From positions 1-30,580 of the IMG/VR virus record IMGVR_UViG_3300048008_000233: a stretch of 30,580 bases of DNA; one strand, written 5' to 3'. Positions 1-5,459 of this stretch are shown in pieces; the first letter of the stretch is position 1, and every line of letters begins with the position of its first letter. The notes under the pieces were generated by a model that did no database searches, was not told the DNA's origin, and saw only the letters and a program-made list of their open reading frames with translations. Both the position numbers and the translations under genes were made by a program. The stretch comes from a virus.

Positions 1-18
1 TGCGTATTATATCTGCAA

Positions 19-312
19 CTAGTATTTCGCTCTTATTTGGTCGGCTTGACAATATGCCCACATTACTTTATTTATAAAGGTTATCCATTCAACCGAAACT
101 TTCTCGATCGGAAAGGTGTATAGCATGGTTTCGTAGAACTCAAATAATCCAGGGTCATTCTCTGCACACTGTGATTTGAATACACCGTATTCGTCACCTT
201 GCATGAAATTCATACCGCATATTTTATTTTGTTCGTTATACTCTAGGTATACCCACCGATCATCCGATTCACACCATCTGTGTTCTATTTTAATTGTTTT
301 CATAGTATTCAT
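19..312 (-). CDS. Hypothetical protein, leftward unit, 97 aa
   Basis: I do not recognise this protein. It is acidic and aromatic-rich (many W, Y and E), with no evident membrane segment or signal peptide, so it is probably a small soluble cytoplasmic protein. The start at 312 (MNTMK) follows the local leader pattern TAAACTATG; a second in-frame ATG lies at 303. It is the last gene seen in a leftward series (903, 616, 477, 312) with gaps of only a few bases, so it is probably co-transcribed from the promoter at 934-986. Position in the leftward small-gene block suggests an early, possibly host-directed role, but that is inference. Confidence 0.75.
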   Translation of the reverse strand: MNTMKTIKIEHRWCESDDRWVYLEYNEQNKICGMNFMQGDEYGVFKSQCAENDPGLFEFYETMLYTFPIEKVSVEWITFINKVMWAYCQADQIRAKY

Positions 313-315
313 AGT

Positions 316-477
316 TTAGTTATTTTGTATTTTAGTTCTTGCGGTATTTACCGCTTCAATTCTTAAGTTATAAGTGTCTTCGGTTATACAACCGTCTTGT
401 TCAATAGCTTCAAGGTGTTCTTCCATGTGATCTAGAGCTACCAATATCACATTCTTTTCGTAGTTACTTAATTGCAT
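316..477 (-). CDS. Small hypothetical protein, 53 aa
   Basis: A complete small ORF from ATG at 477 (MQLSNYEKN...) to TAA at 316-318. The stop lies just upstream of the next gene's start at 312. The protein is acidic and predicted helical, with a heptad-like stretch around residues 10-30 (LVALDHMEEHLEAIEQ). The leader reads AAAACTATG, the pattern used by the neighbouring genes. No family is recognised. Tight packing between the genes starting at 616 and 312, the same leader type and a protein-like composition support it as real. Confidence 0.6.
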   Translation of the reverse strand: MQLSNYEKNVILVALDHMEEHLEAIEQDGCITEDTYNLRIEAVNTARTKIQNN

Positions 478-481
478 AGTT

Positions 482-616
482 TTATTGGGCTAATTTTATT
501 TCGATTAATATTTCACTTAATTCTGCGGTTGACATTTCACATAGGTCGGCGTAGTCTTGCTCGTTGTGTGTTCGGTGGCAACGCACCCATATTTCTTTAA
601 TTAGTTGTTCTCTCAT
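482..616 (-). CDS. Small hypothetical protein, 44 aa
   Basis: ORF from ATG at 616 (MREQLIKEIWVRCHRT...) to TAA at 482-484. The leader is again AACTATG. The sequence is charged and helix-prone and carries one Cys-His pair (RCHRTH), too little to call a metal site. It lies two bases after the stop of the gene at 619-903 and four bases before the gene starting at 477, which fits one polycistronic mRNA. Function unknown. Confidence 0.6.
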   Translation of the reverse strand: MREQLIKEIWVRCHRTHNEQDYADLCEMSTAELSEILIEIKLAQ

Positions 617-618
617 AG

Positions 619-903
619 TTATATATTTTTACTTAAGATCCATTCTGGGTTTTGACAGTTATTGCGGTCGAATGCGTATAGCAAACGTAGTCGATCGAGT
701 TCATTATATAGTAATTCTCTAGTGTAATAGTAGTTACTACGTTTTGCGTTATAATTAGTGCGTTTAGTGTTAATTTGGTATAATCTTTTATTATTATGTT
801 TTAGAGATACTCTAACATAACCGGATCTATAGGTGTAACCTAATCTTCCATCACTCATTTTACATTTAATTGTACCGTTTTTACTGATGTTTAATACTTG
901 CAT
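619..903 (-). CDS. Hypothetical basic protein, 94 aa
   Basis: A basic, Tyr- and Asn-rich protein. Residues about 9-35 look like short beta strands (GTIKCKMSDGRLGYTYRSGY, then VRVSLKHNN), which could be an SH3-like or AP2-like nucleic-acid-binding fold. A helical C-terminal half follows (RELLYNELDRLRLLYAFD). I cannot assign a family. It is the first gene of the leftward unit whose promoter-like motif lies at 934-986; the -10-like box ends about 40 nt before the ATG. The leader AACTATG matches its neighbours. Confidence 0.7.
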   Translation of the reverse strand: MQVLNISKNGTIKCKMSDGRLGYTYRSGYVRVSLKHNNKRLYQINTKRTNYNAKRSNYYYTRELLYNELDRLRLLYAFDRNNCQNPEWILSKNI

Positions 904-933
904 AGTTATTTATTATTTATTAGTTAATTTATT

Positions 934-986
934 TATCACTTTTAATATCTTTTTATAGTCGTAATTTGTCTGCAACTCTATGACAA
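934..986 (-). promoter_or_regulatory. Leftward promoter motif, copy 1
   Basis: Read on the minus strand, GCAGACA is followed by exactly 17 bp and then GATATT, with TGA downstream. This is the most diverged of five copies; spacing and flanks (plus strand TATCACTTTTAATATC) align without gaps to the others. It sits 40 nt upstream of the ATG at 903, the first gene of a four-gene leftward unit. Confidence 0.55.
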
Positions 987-1052
987 GGTGTCGGTACACT
1001 ATGTCATGTCGAATCGTCATACCCTTTTTACCAAAATAATCTTTGATTTCCA

Positions 1053-1085
1053 GTAGCTTTCCCCAAAAACACGTAATTATAATAG
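1053..1085 (+). promoter_or_regulatory. Rightward promoter motif, copy 1 (orphan)
   Basis: GTAGCTTT at 1053-1060, a 17-bp spacer ending in CACGTAAT, then TATAAT at 1078-1083. It aligns without gaps to the motifs at 3135, 10190 and 25312. Unlike those, it has no rightward gene after it and points against the leftward genes, so it may drive a non-coding transcript starting near 1090. Confidence 0.5.
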
Positions 1086-1089
1086 TATT

Positions 1090-1180
1090 TATAAAAAACT
1101 CTAGTTATTAGTGTAACTTCATTAGTATAGTTCAATTATAGTACACTACTAATAGAGAGTGTCTTCACTCTACTATCTTA
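1090..1180 (+). ncRNA. Candidate structured small RNA
   Basis: Downstream of the orphan rightward promoter motif. TATTAGTGTA (1106-1115) can pair with TACAC...TAATA (1142-1154) around a 3-nt bulge. Alternatively ATTAGTA (1121-1127) can pair with TACTAAT (1147-1153). A hairpin AGAGTG-TCTT-CACTCT follows at 1156-1171. No convincing ORF is seen on either strand. No intrinsic terminator is visible, so the 3' end is a guess. The RNA itself is inferred from the motif and the pairing only. Confidence 0.25.
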
Positions 1181-1242
1181 AGTTTTAAACAACTATACTT
1201 TAGTTTATTACTTAAATTACTCTAATGGGATCTACTTCTTCG

Positions 1243-1470
1243 TTAAATTACATCGTATTCTTTAATATAGTAGTTAATTAGAGATTTTGCGGTGAACTTC
1301 TTATTCCACTGTGTGGTTTGCTCTATATACCCATCTTCCCATTCTTCTACATTTCCATCATTTACCCAATTTTCAAATACATCGACCATATAGTTGCGGT
1401 TTTCTTTAGTTAGATCTCCTACTTTATTATATAGGTAGTTAGAGTATTCTTCTTTAAGTTCTATATTCAT
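1243..1470 (-). CDS. Hypothetical acidic protein, 75 aa
   Basis: An acidic protein rich in Asn, Tyr, Glu and Trp, probably all-helical (for example residues 22-40, NRNYMVDVFENWVNDGNVE). No membrane segment or known motif. Small acidic early phage proteins often act on host enzymes or mimic DNA, but nothing here proves that. The start at 1470 has the local AACTATG leader, and a leftward promoter motif lies at 1503-1555 with its -10-like box ending 42 nt upstream. It appears to be a single-gene unit, because the next leftward gene starts beyond the gap at 1021-1242. Confidence 0.7.
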   Translation of the reverse strand: MNIELKEEYSNYLYNKVGDLTKENRNYMVDVFENWVNDGNVEEWEDGYIEQTTQWNKKFTAKSLINYYIKEYDVI

Positions 1471-1502
1471 AGTTTATTTATTTAATTATTAGTATTTTTT
1501 AT

Positions 1503-1555
1503 ATTCACTTATATTATCTATTTAGGTGCGTGTTTCGTCTGCGATGCTATACACG
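1503..1555 (-). promoter_or_regulatory. Leftward promoter motif, copy 2
   Basis: On the minus strand GCAGACG, 17 bp, GATAAT, then ATAAGTGAAT, preceded by GTGTATAGCAT. It aligns without gaps over 53 bp with the copies at 2061 and 2859. It precedes the ATG at 1470. Confidence 0.65.
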
Positions 1556-1566
1556 AACCGTCTGCA

Positions 1567-1626
1567 ATCGGTGAGATTTGCCTACGGAACATAGGTATGC
1601 TATACACCCGTGGTAGATTCACCGAT
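1567..1626 (-). other. Structured inverted-repeat element
   Basis: Perfect arms ATCGGTGA (1567-1574) and TCACCGAT (1619-1626) enclose a smaller hairpin CCTA-7 nt-TAGG (1581-1595), a possible ACC-CGT-GGT hairpin, and an extra copy of ATGCTATAC (1597-1605) that also occurs in the leftward promoters. It lies between the stop of the gene at 1656-1973 and promoter copy 2. It could be a 3' UTR or terminator structure, or a protein-binding site. Confidence 0.35.
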
Positions 1627-1643
1627 GTTTTGGTTAGTTAGCC

Positions 1644-1679
1644 GAAGCTATAAGCCTACTTTTTAGTAGACTTAGCTTC
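1644..1679 (-). terminator. Hairpin at the 3' end of the 1656-1973 gene
   Basis: GAAGCTATAAG and CTTAGCTTC can pair around an inner CTAC/GTAG stem with an A/T loop. The stem spans the stop codon at 1656-1658. There is no U-tract after it on the leftward RNA, so it is not a canonical intrinsic terminator; it may stabilise the 3' end instead. Confidence 0.35.
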
Positions 1680-1973
1680 AGTTATAGTTGCCAGATGTCT
1701 GACAGTGCTCGGTAAGTTAGTACTTTGTGACCAGTACTTTCTTTTGATCCAGCAAGCCTGTAATTGTAGCTTAGGCAGCATTGCATTTAGTATTGTGTCA
1801 TGACAGTACGTCACAGTTTGATTTTTATTGTTGATGAAAGTTATTTGTTGATTGCGGCCGAGCCAGCTTTCTCTCACAACAAAGTTCTTTCTAGTTAGCG
1901 GAGGCCAGATCGCTGCTTTTTCTTTGTTGGACATAGTTTTTAGAGCCTTTTGCATTAATTCATTTGTAGTCAT
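1656..1973 (-). CDS. Hypothetical basic protein, 105 aa
   Basis: Not recognised. The N-terminal 25 residues look helical (MTTNELMQKALKTMSNKEKA). The middle is beta-prone with aromatic and basic residues (WLGRNQQITFINNKNQTVTY), and the C-terminus is Lys/Ser/Thr-rich. The net charge is positive, so nucleic-acid binding is possible but unproven. The start at 1973 follows an A/T-rich leader (AAATCTTATG) containing a long ATA-type triplet repeat. Its promoter motif at 2061-2113 is about 98 nt upstream, the longest leader of the leftward units. An opposite-strand ORF at 1852-2049 is a shadow. Confidence 0.65.
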   Translation of the reverse strand: MTTNELMQKALKTMSNKEKAAIWPPLTRKNFVVRESWLGRNQQITFINNKNQTVTYCHDTILNAMLPKLQLQACWIKRKYWSQSTNLPSTVRHLATITEAKSTKK

Positions 1974-2002
1974 AAGATTTAATTTTAAGTTTATATTTAT
2001 TA

Positions 2003-2047
2003 ATTATTATTATTTATTTTTATTATTATTATTATTATTATTATTTT
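2003..2047. repeat. TTA/TAT triplet repeat in a leader
   Basis: An uninterrupted (TAT)8 tract at 2021-2044, preceded by imperfect TTA repeats. It lies between promoter copy 3 and the ATG at 1973, so it would be transcribed as an A/U-only 5' leader. Confidence 0.8.
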
Positions 2048-2060
2048 AGTTAATTTCTTT

Positions 2061-2113
2061 ATTCACATATATTATCTAATATACAACGTATTCCGTCTGC
2101 AATGCTATACGCG
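2061..2113 (-). promoter_or_regulatory. Leftward promoter motif, copy 3
   Basis: On the minus strand GTATAGCATTGCAGACG, a 17-bp spacer, then GATAATATA and GTGAAT. It matches the copies at 1503 and 2859 without gaps. Two further ATGCTATA elements lie just upstream (2128-2143), possibly activator sites. It precedes the gene starting at 1973. Confidence 0.65.
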
Positions 2114-2144
2114 ATCCAGCTGTAAAAATGCTATATGCTATACA

Positions 2145-2210
2145 CGCCGGACCCCGGCTGGTTACCTCCGAGGTCAATTAGCTGAGATCATCCCATCTCA
2201 CACCAGGATC
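2145..2210 (-). other. Cluster of small hairpins in an intergenic gap
   Basis: On the leftward RNA: TGAGAT-GGGATG-ATCTCA, ACCT-CGG-AGGT and GCCGG-GGT-CCGGC, in that order. They lie after the stop of the gene at 2219-2371 and before promoter copy 3, so they probably end or protect that transcript. No tRNA cloverleaf can be closed here. Confidence 0.4.
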
Positions 2211-2218
2211 CGTGTGCT

Positions 2219-2371
2219 TTAGACTGACGCCCAGAACAGATCTTGCTGCTCTGGACTTAAGCCCTTTAGATTATCCTGCCCGAACATATCTTGGCAGATT
2301 TGTGTGCGTCTGATAGACTCGTCATACTTTGCTGAGATCCTGTCCCAGGCTTGTGAATTTGTTTCGTACAT
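2219..2371 (-). CDS. Small hypothetical protein, 50 aa
   Basis: ORF from ATG at 2371 (MYETNSQAWDRISAKYDES...) to TAA at 2219-2221, with leader AATTAATTATG. The protein is helical and amphipathic (SQAWDRISAKYDESIRR) with a C-terminal LSPEQQDLFWASV segment. Codon use is richer in C and G than in the genes to its left. It is the third gene of a unit with starts at 2554, 2475 and 2371, nearly without gaps. Function unknown. Confidence 0.6.
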   Translation of the reverse strand: MYETNSQAWDRISAKYDESIRRTQICQDMFGQDNLKGLSPEQQDLFWASV

Positions 2372-2373
2372 AA

Positions 2374-2475
2374 TTAATTGTTTTGAGTTAGTGAGTTAAG
2401 GTATTCGACAGCCAGTGCCAGTTCATAGTCGTAGTTCAGTGCCTGAGTGTACAGGTATTCTTCGTTATAGTTCAT
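2374..2475 (-). CDS. Small acidic hypothetical protein, 33 aa
   Basis: ORF from ATG at 2475 (MNYNEEYLYTQALNYDYE...) to TAA at 2374-2376. It begins one base after the stop of the preceding 25-aa ORF and ends two bases before the next start, an arrangement expected of translationally coupled phage genes. It is acidic and Tyr/Leu-rich, a single probable helix. Its small size keeps confidence moderate. Confidence 0.5.
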   Translation of the reverse strand: MNYNEEYLYTQALNYDYELALAVEYLNSLTQNN

Positions 2476-2476
2476 T

Positions 2477-2554
2477 TTAGTTTCGTATTGCGGCAGCAGC
2501 TGCGGCTCCCAGGTTAGACATTACTTCGTTGATTTTTGTTAAGATTGCTTTCAT
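2477..2554 (-). CDS. Very small Ala-rich ORF, 25 aa
   Basis: ORF from ATG at 2554 (MKAILTKINEVMSNL, then GAAAAAAIRN) to TAA. It encodes one helix with a poly-Ala end. It is the first ORF after promoter copy 4, has a good local leader (AACTATAATATG), and is followed one base later by the next gene. It may be a leader peptide or a true small protein; the evidence is its position only. Confidence 0.4.
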   Translation of the reverse strand: MKAILTKINEVMSNLGAAAAAAIRN

Positions 2555-2571
2555 ATTATAGTTTTTATTAG

Positions 2572-2624
2572 TTACACATTTATTATCGGGGGATCAGCGT
2601 GGTTCGTCTGCGCCGGCCCCCCTG
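2572..2624 (-). promoter_or_regulatory. Leftward promoter motif, copy 4, with overlapping hairpin
   Basis: On the minus strand GCAGACG, exactly 17 bp, then GATAAT. The upstream GTATAGCAT element is absent and replaced by a G/C block. A GGGGG...CCCCC inverted repeat (2588-2592 with 2617-2621) covers the -35 region and spacer, so the same DNA could end the transcript from 2820 while starting the unit at 2554. Confidence 0.5.
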
Positions 2625-2637
2625 GTTGAGGCTGAGG

Positions 2638-2820
2638 TTATTTAATTATTTTAAATTTTAAGTAGTTTGAGTTGAATATTTTATTAACTTCTTTATAATC
2701 TTTTTTATTAATTATAAGTAATTTATTATTAAGTTGTATTGGGTGTTGTAATATATTTTTATTTATTATAATATTTAAAATGTTTTTAGGTTGAGAAGTT
2801 TTTAATTTTAAAAGTTGCAT
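2638..2820 (-). CDS. Hypothetical basic protein, 60 aa
   Basis: A Lys-, Asn- and Ile-rich small protein (MQLLKLKTSQPKNILNIIIN...), probably soluble and of unknown function. The start at 2820 has leader AATTAACTATG. Promoter copy 5 lies upstream, with its -10-like box ending 48 nt before the ATG. The extreme A/T content means an ORF this short could occur by chance, but the promoter and leader argue for a gene. It would be the first gene of the leftward half. Confidence 0.5.
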   Translation of the reverse strand: MQLLKLKTSQPKNILNIIINKNILQHPIQLNNKLLIINKKDYKEVNKIFNSNYLKFKIIK

Positions 2821-2858
2821 AGTTAATTAATTTAAAGTTTATATTATTATTATTTTAT

Positions 2859-2911
2859 ATTCAACTATATTATCTAGTAAGCAACGTGAACCGTCTGCAA
2901 TGCTATACGCG
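2859..2911 (-). promoter_or_regulatory. Leftward promoter motif, copy 5
   Basis: On the minus strand CGCGTATAGCATTGCAGACG, a 17-bp spacer, then GATAATATA and TTGAAT. It is gapless with the copies at 1503 and 2061 over 53 bp. It faces the gene starting at 2820 and marks the right limit of the leftward region. Confidence 0.65.
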
Positions 2912-3110
2912 CTACGCTGCGCTGCGCTGCTGCTAGCTGTCACGCCATGCTAGTGCCTAAGCAAAAGGCTAATGCCTGGGCCTAAACCCCGGGGAAAAGG
3001 CAAAACCTTTTTTCGAAAACCCAAAAAGGGATAGGGGCCCTTCGATATGAAATGCGTTTTCGTTTAGAAAATAGATTTTAGAATATACATGTAGCCCATA
3101 GCCCCTATTT
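2908..3110. other. GC-rich divergent intergenic region with nested inverted repeats
   Basis: No credible ORF lies between 2821 and 3193. The block starts with GCTGC-type repeats (2908-2938). It then holds a symmetric structure GCCT-AAA-CCCC-GGGG-AAA-AGGC (2980-3001), the palindrome TTTTCGAAAA, CCC-AAAAA-GGG (3020-3030), and a long-range pair ATAGGGGC (3031-3038) with GCCCCTAT (3101-3108). Such a region between divergent modules could be a replication origin or packaging-recognition site; this is inference. Confidence 0.4.
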
Positions 3111-3134
3111 ATGCAACAAACTTTTTTTCGGGTT

Positions 3135-3169
3135 GTAGCTTTTCTAAAAAACGCGTAATGATATATAAT
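3135..3169 (+). promoter_or_regulatory. Rightward promoter motif, copy 2
   Basis: GTAGCTTT at 3135-3142, a 17-bp spacer ending in ACGCGTAAT, then GATATATAAT. It aligns without gaps to the copies at 1053, 10190 and 25312. It lies 25 bp upstream of the first rightward gene (ATG 3194) and is therefore the likely promoter of the fibre gene block. Confidence 0.65.
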
Positions 3170-3193
3170 TAAATAACGTATAAATTAGGTTTA

Positions 3194-3493
3194 ATGGCAT
3201 CTAAACAAAAATTGAGCCCTAAAGCTGCTGCTGCAAAGAAGAAGCGTGATTTGGCTTATGCTAAGACGTCAGACCGTAAAAGAAAAAAAGCACATGCTCA
3301 GAGAGAAAGACGTAAAGCTAAAAAAAGTGGGCGTAATGTTAAGGGTATGGATTGGGATCATAAAGATGGTCGTTGGGAAAAGATTTCCCGCAATAGAGCT
3401 AATGATGGAGAAGGAACAAAGAAAGAAGGCAAAAAGAAATATAAGGTACCTAAGCGCAAGCGAAGAGCTAAAACTAAAAAGAAAAAGAAATGA
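3194..3493 (+). CDS. Small highly basic protein, 99 aa
   Basis: A Lys/Arg/Ala-rich protein with no membrane segment. Three zones are visible: a basic N-terminal half (SPKAAAAKKKRD...), a short conserved-looking core KGMDWDHKDGRW near residues 50-61, and a C-terminal Lys/Arg tail. The 'DHKDG' core resembles a signature seen in small basic proteins of many marine phages; their function is not established. Nucleic-acid binding, perhaps inside the virion, is a reasonable inference. It is the first gene after a rightward promoter motif, and its stop overlaps the next start (ATGA at 3490-3493), implying coupled translation. The ORF at 3246-3497 is a frame shadow. Confidence 0.75.
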   Translation: MASKQKLSPKAAAAKKKRDLAYAKTSDRKRKKAHAQRERRKAKKSGRNVKGMDWDHKDGRWEKISRNRANDGEGTKKEGKKKYKVPKRKRRAKTKKKKK

Positions 3494-5439
3494 GTAGAAT
3501 TACTACATACCCTAAGATAACTGAAATATCCCCAGAGGATTTACTTGTTATTTCCGATGTTAGCACTCCTTACACGTCCACCCGGACTGTAACTGTTCAG
3601 GATTTGGTAGGGGGAAGTACTGCACCTTTAGCTTTGACTACTTTTGGAACGTCGGGGGAAGCTACTTTAATAAACAATGTTTTAAACGTACCTAACTATA
3701 GCAGTGGTACTATGAGCTCTTGGAATGCGGGAGCAGGGGGTGAAGGAGGCTTTGAAGTTTCAGATGGAGAACTTGTTTCATTTATAGGTGGAACCAAGCT
3801 TTCATCTGCTGTTACTTCAGAAACCAGTTCAATTACATTTGATCATAATCCTACGACCAGACAAGATACCACTTCGGCTGTTGCTCCTGGAAGTGATGGT
3901 ACTTTTACTGTAATCGATTCAATAACCCAAGACTCTACTGGACATACTACAGCTGTAAACGTTAAAACTGTGACTATGCCTACAACTGGAGGTGGTGGGG
4001 GTATGACTCAATGGAGAGTAGATGACGGCGGCGCCGGTGGTTTCGTAGTACAAAACAATGATGCTGTTCTTGTTCAACCCGGTGCCAAAATTGATCTTGT
4101 AACCTCGGCTGCGTTCAAAAGAATAACATGGAGTCACGAGGACACAACTAGGAACGATACAACAAGTACGGCGGCTCCAGCAGCAGGCGCTACGTTTACC
4201 GTAATAGATTCTATAACACAAGATGCTACAGGTCATCCCACGGCGGTTAATGTTAAAACTGTAACTATGCCAGCAGGTGGGGGAGGTGGTACAACTTATG
4301 ATTTAGCATCGGCTCAAGATGGTAATAATGTCGATATTACTCTAACACCAGCTACCGGTGCTGTAGACACCGTGCAATTAACGGCTGGTTCGGGCATAAC
4401 CCTAACTGATAACGGTAGTAACAACATTACAATAGATGCGGCTGCTGGTGGCAGCGGTTTATGGACTGCTACTGGAAATGACATTTACAATAACAATTCG
4501 AATGCAGTGGTAATAGGTAAAACTACTGCAGCTGCAGATGCTACATCGGCTTTAGAAGTAAGCGGCAGAGTATCTCAGGTAGGGTTAGGGGATAGTACAT
4601 TTTTTGGCTATGGAGCAGGAAGTAGCACTAGTATATCTAATAAACGCTGCGCAGCCTTTGGTAATTTTGCGCTGTACCTCAATGTTTCATCTTTTGATAA
4701 CACCGCTATAGGGTACCAGGCTTTATTCCGTACTACAGGTAGTGGCAATACAGGGGTTGGGTCTACAGCAATGTCAAACAACACTTCTGGTAATAACAAC
4801 GTAGCAATTGGAGATGACGCGTTAAGAGTTAGTGCAACAGGATCTTCTAATGTTGCTGTTGGCGCGCAATCTCTATACTCTGTAACGTCTGGCGCAAATG
4901 TTGGTGTAGGCTATAGAGCTTTGGAAGGAGGCACCACTGGTACAGGAAATACAGGTTTAGGAGCTTACTCTCTTAAGTCCGTTGATACTTCTAGTTACAA
5001 CACCGCTGTAGGTCAATCTGCACTGGAATTTCTCGCGTCTGGAGATGGTAGAAATATAGCAATTGGTTTGATTGCTGGAAGTAATTATGGGACAGGTGCA
5101 AGTGTTCCCCTTACTGCGTGTAGTGATTCTATATTTATTGGAGATAATACTAGAGCTTTAAGCAATGGAGGAAGTAATGAAATAGCTATAGGATCAGGCG
5201 TACTAGGTAACGGCTCTAACACTATAACTTTAGGTAATGCAGATAATGCGGAAACTCATTTAACAGGGGTTATAGTATTAGAAGGATATACATTTGCTAC
5301 GTTACCTGCAAGTCCTGTAGTAGGTATGAGAACTTATATAACTGATTCAGCATTTCCTACTTATTATACAAATGCAGCGGGAGGAGGAACTTATAAAGCG
5401 CCGGTGTTTTATGACGGCAGTAATTGGTTATGGGCATAA
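3490..5439 (+). CDS. Tail fibre-like protein with duplicated domain and beta-roll repeats, 649 aa
   Basis: Residues 1-42 form a compact module (TTYPKI...EDLLVISD...TRTVTV..LVGG) shared with the protein at 5460, probably the virion anchor. Residues about 75-165 and 172-262 are a tandem duplication; both copies contain TFTVIDSITQD, and both end in a VKTVTMP segment followed by a Gly linker. From about 365 to 600 there are many N-x-A-[IV]-G-type repeats (for example SSNVAVGAQSLYSVTSGAN), like trimeric autotransporter or hyaluronate-lyase fibre beta-rolls. The C-terminus (ASPVVGMRTYITDS...VFYDGSNWLWA) is a common phage fibre end. No S74 domain is present. Probably a trimeric receptor-binding or adhesion fibre. 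Start fixed by overlap with the upstream stop. Confidence 0.75.
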   Translation: MSRITTYPKITEISPEDLLVISDVSTPYTSTRTVTVQDLVGGSTAPLALTTFGTSGEATLINNVLNVPNYSSGTMSSWNAGAGGEGGFEVSDGELVSFIGGTKLSSAVTSETSSITFDHNPTTRQDTTSAVAPGSDGTFTVIDSITQDSTGHTTAVNVKTVTMPTTGGGGGMTQWRVDDGGAGGFVVQNNDAVLVQPGAKIDLVTSAAFKRITWSHEDTTRNDTTSTAAPAAGATFTVIDSITQDATGHPTAVNVKTVTMPAGGGGGTTYDLASAQDGNNVDITLTPATGAVDTVQLTAGSGITLTDNGSNNITIDAAAGGSGLWTATGNDIYNNNSNAVVIGKTTAAADATSALEVSGRVSQVGLGDSTFFGYGAGSSTSISNKRCAAFGNFALYLNVSSFDNTAIGYQALFRTTGSGNTGVGSTAMSNNTSGNNNVAIGDDALRVSATGSSNVAVGAQSLYSVTSGANVGVGYRALEGGTTGTGNTGLGAYSLKSVDTSSYNTAVGQSALEFLASGDGRNIAIGLIAGSNYGTGASVPLTACSDSIFIGDNTRALSNGGSNEIAIGSGVLGNGSNTITLGNADNAETHLTGVIVLEGYTFATLPASPVVGMRTYITDSAFPTYYTNAAGGGTYKAPVFYDGSNWLWA

Positions 5440-5459
5440 AATAATATAAAAACAAACTA

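Noticed and set aside
913-1020. Leftward ORF of 35 codons (MTIRHDIVYRHL...), open upstream without ATG to about 1104
   Set aside because: It overlaps both the leftward promoter copy at 934 and the orphan rightward promoter at 1053, and its start lacks the local AACTATG leader. It may be a gene remnant, but the promoter reading explains the sequence better.
1852-2049. Plus-strand ORF of 65 codons ending in poly-Leu
   Set aside because: It is antisense to the gene at 1656-1973, and the Leu run is the translated TTA repeat.
2150-2220. tRNA-like look of hairpins on the leftward strand
   Set aside because: No acceptor stem closes and no T-loop GTTCRA sequence is present.
3246-3497. 83-aa plus-strand ORF in a second frame of the basic gene
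   Set aside because: Frame shadow of a Lys/Arg-rich gene; no leader and overlapping the fibre gene start.
4700-5250. Possible DNA tandem repeat array in the fibre gene
   Set aside because: The repeats are at protein level (beta-roll units); the DNA is too diverged for an array, and no CRISPR-like spacing exists.
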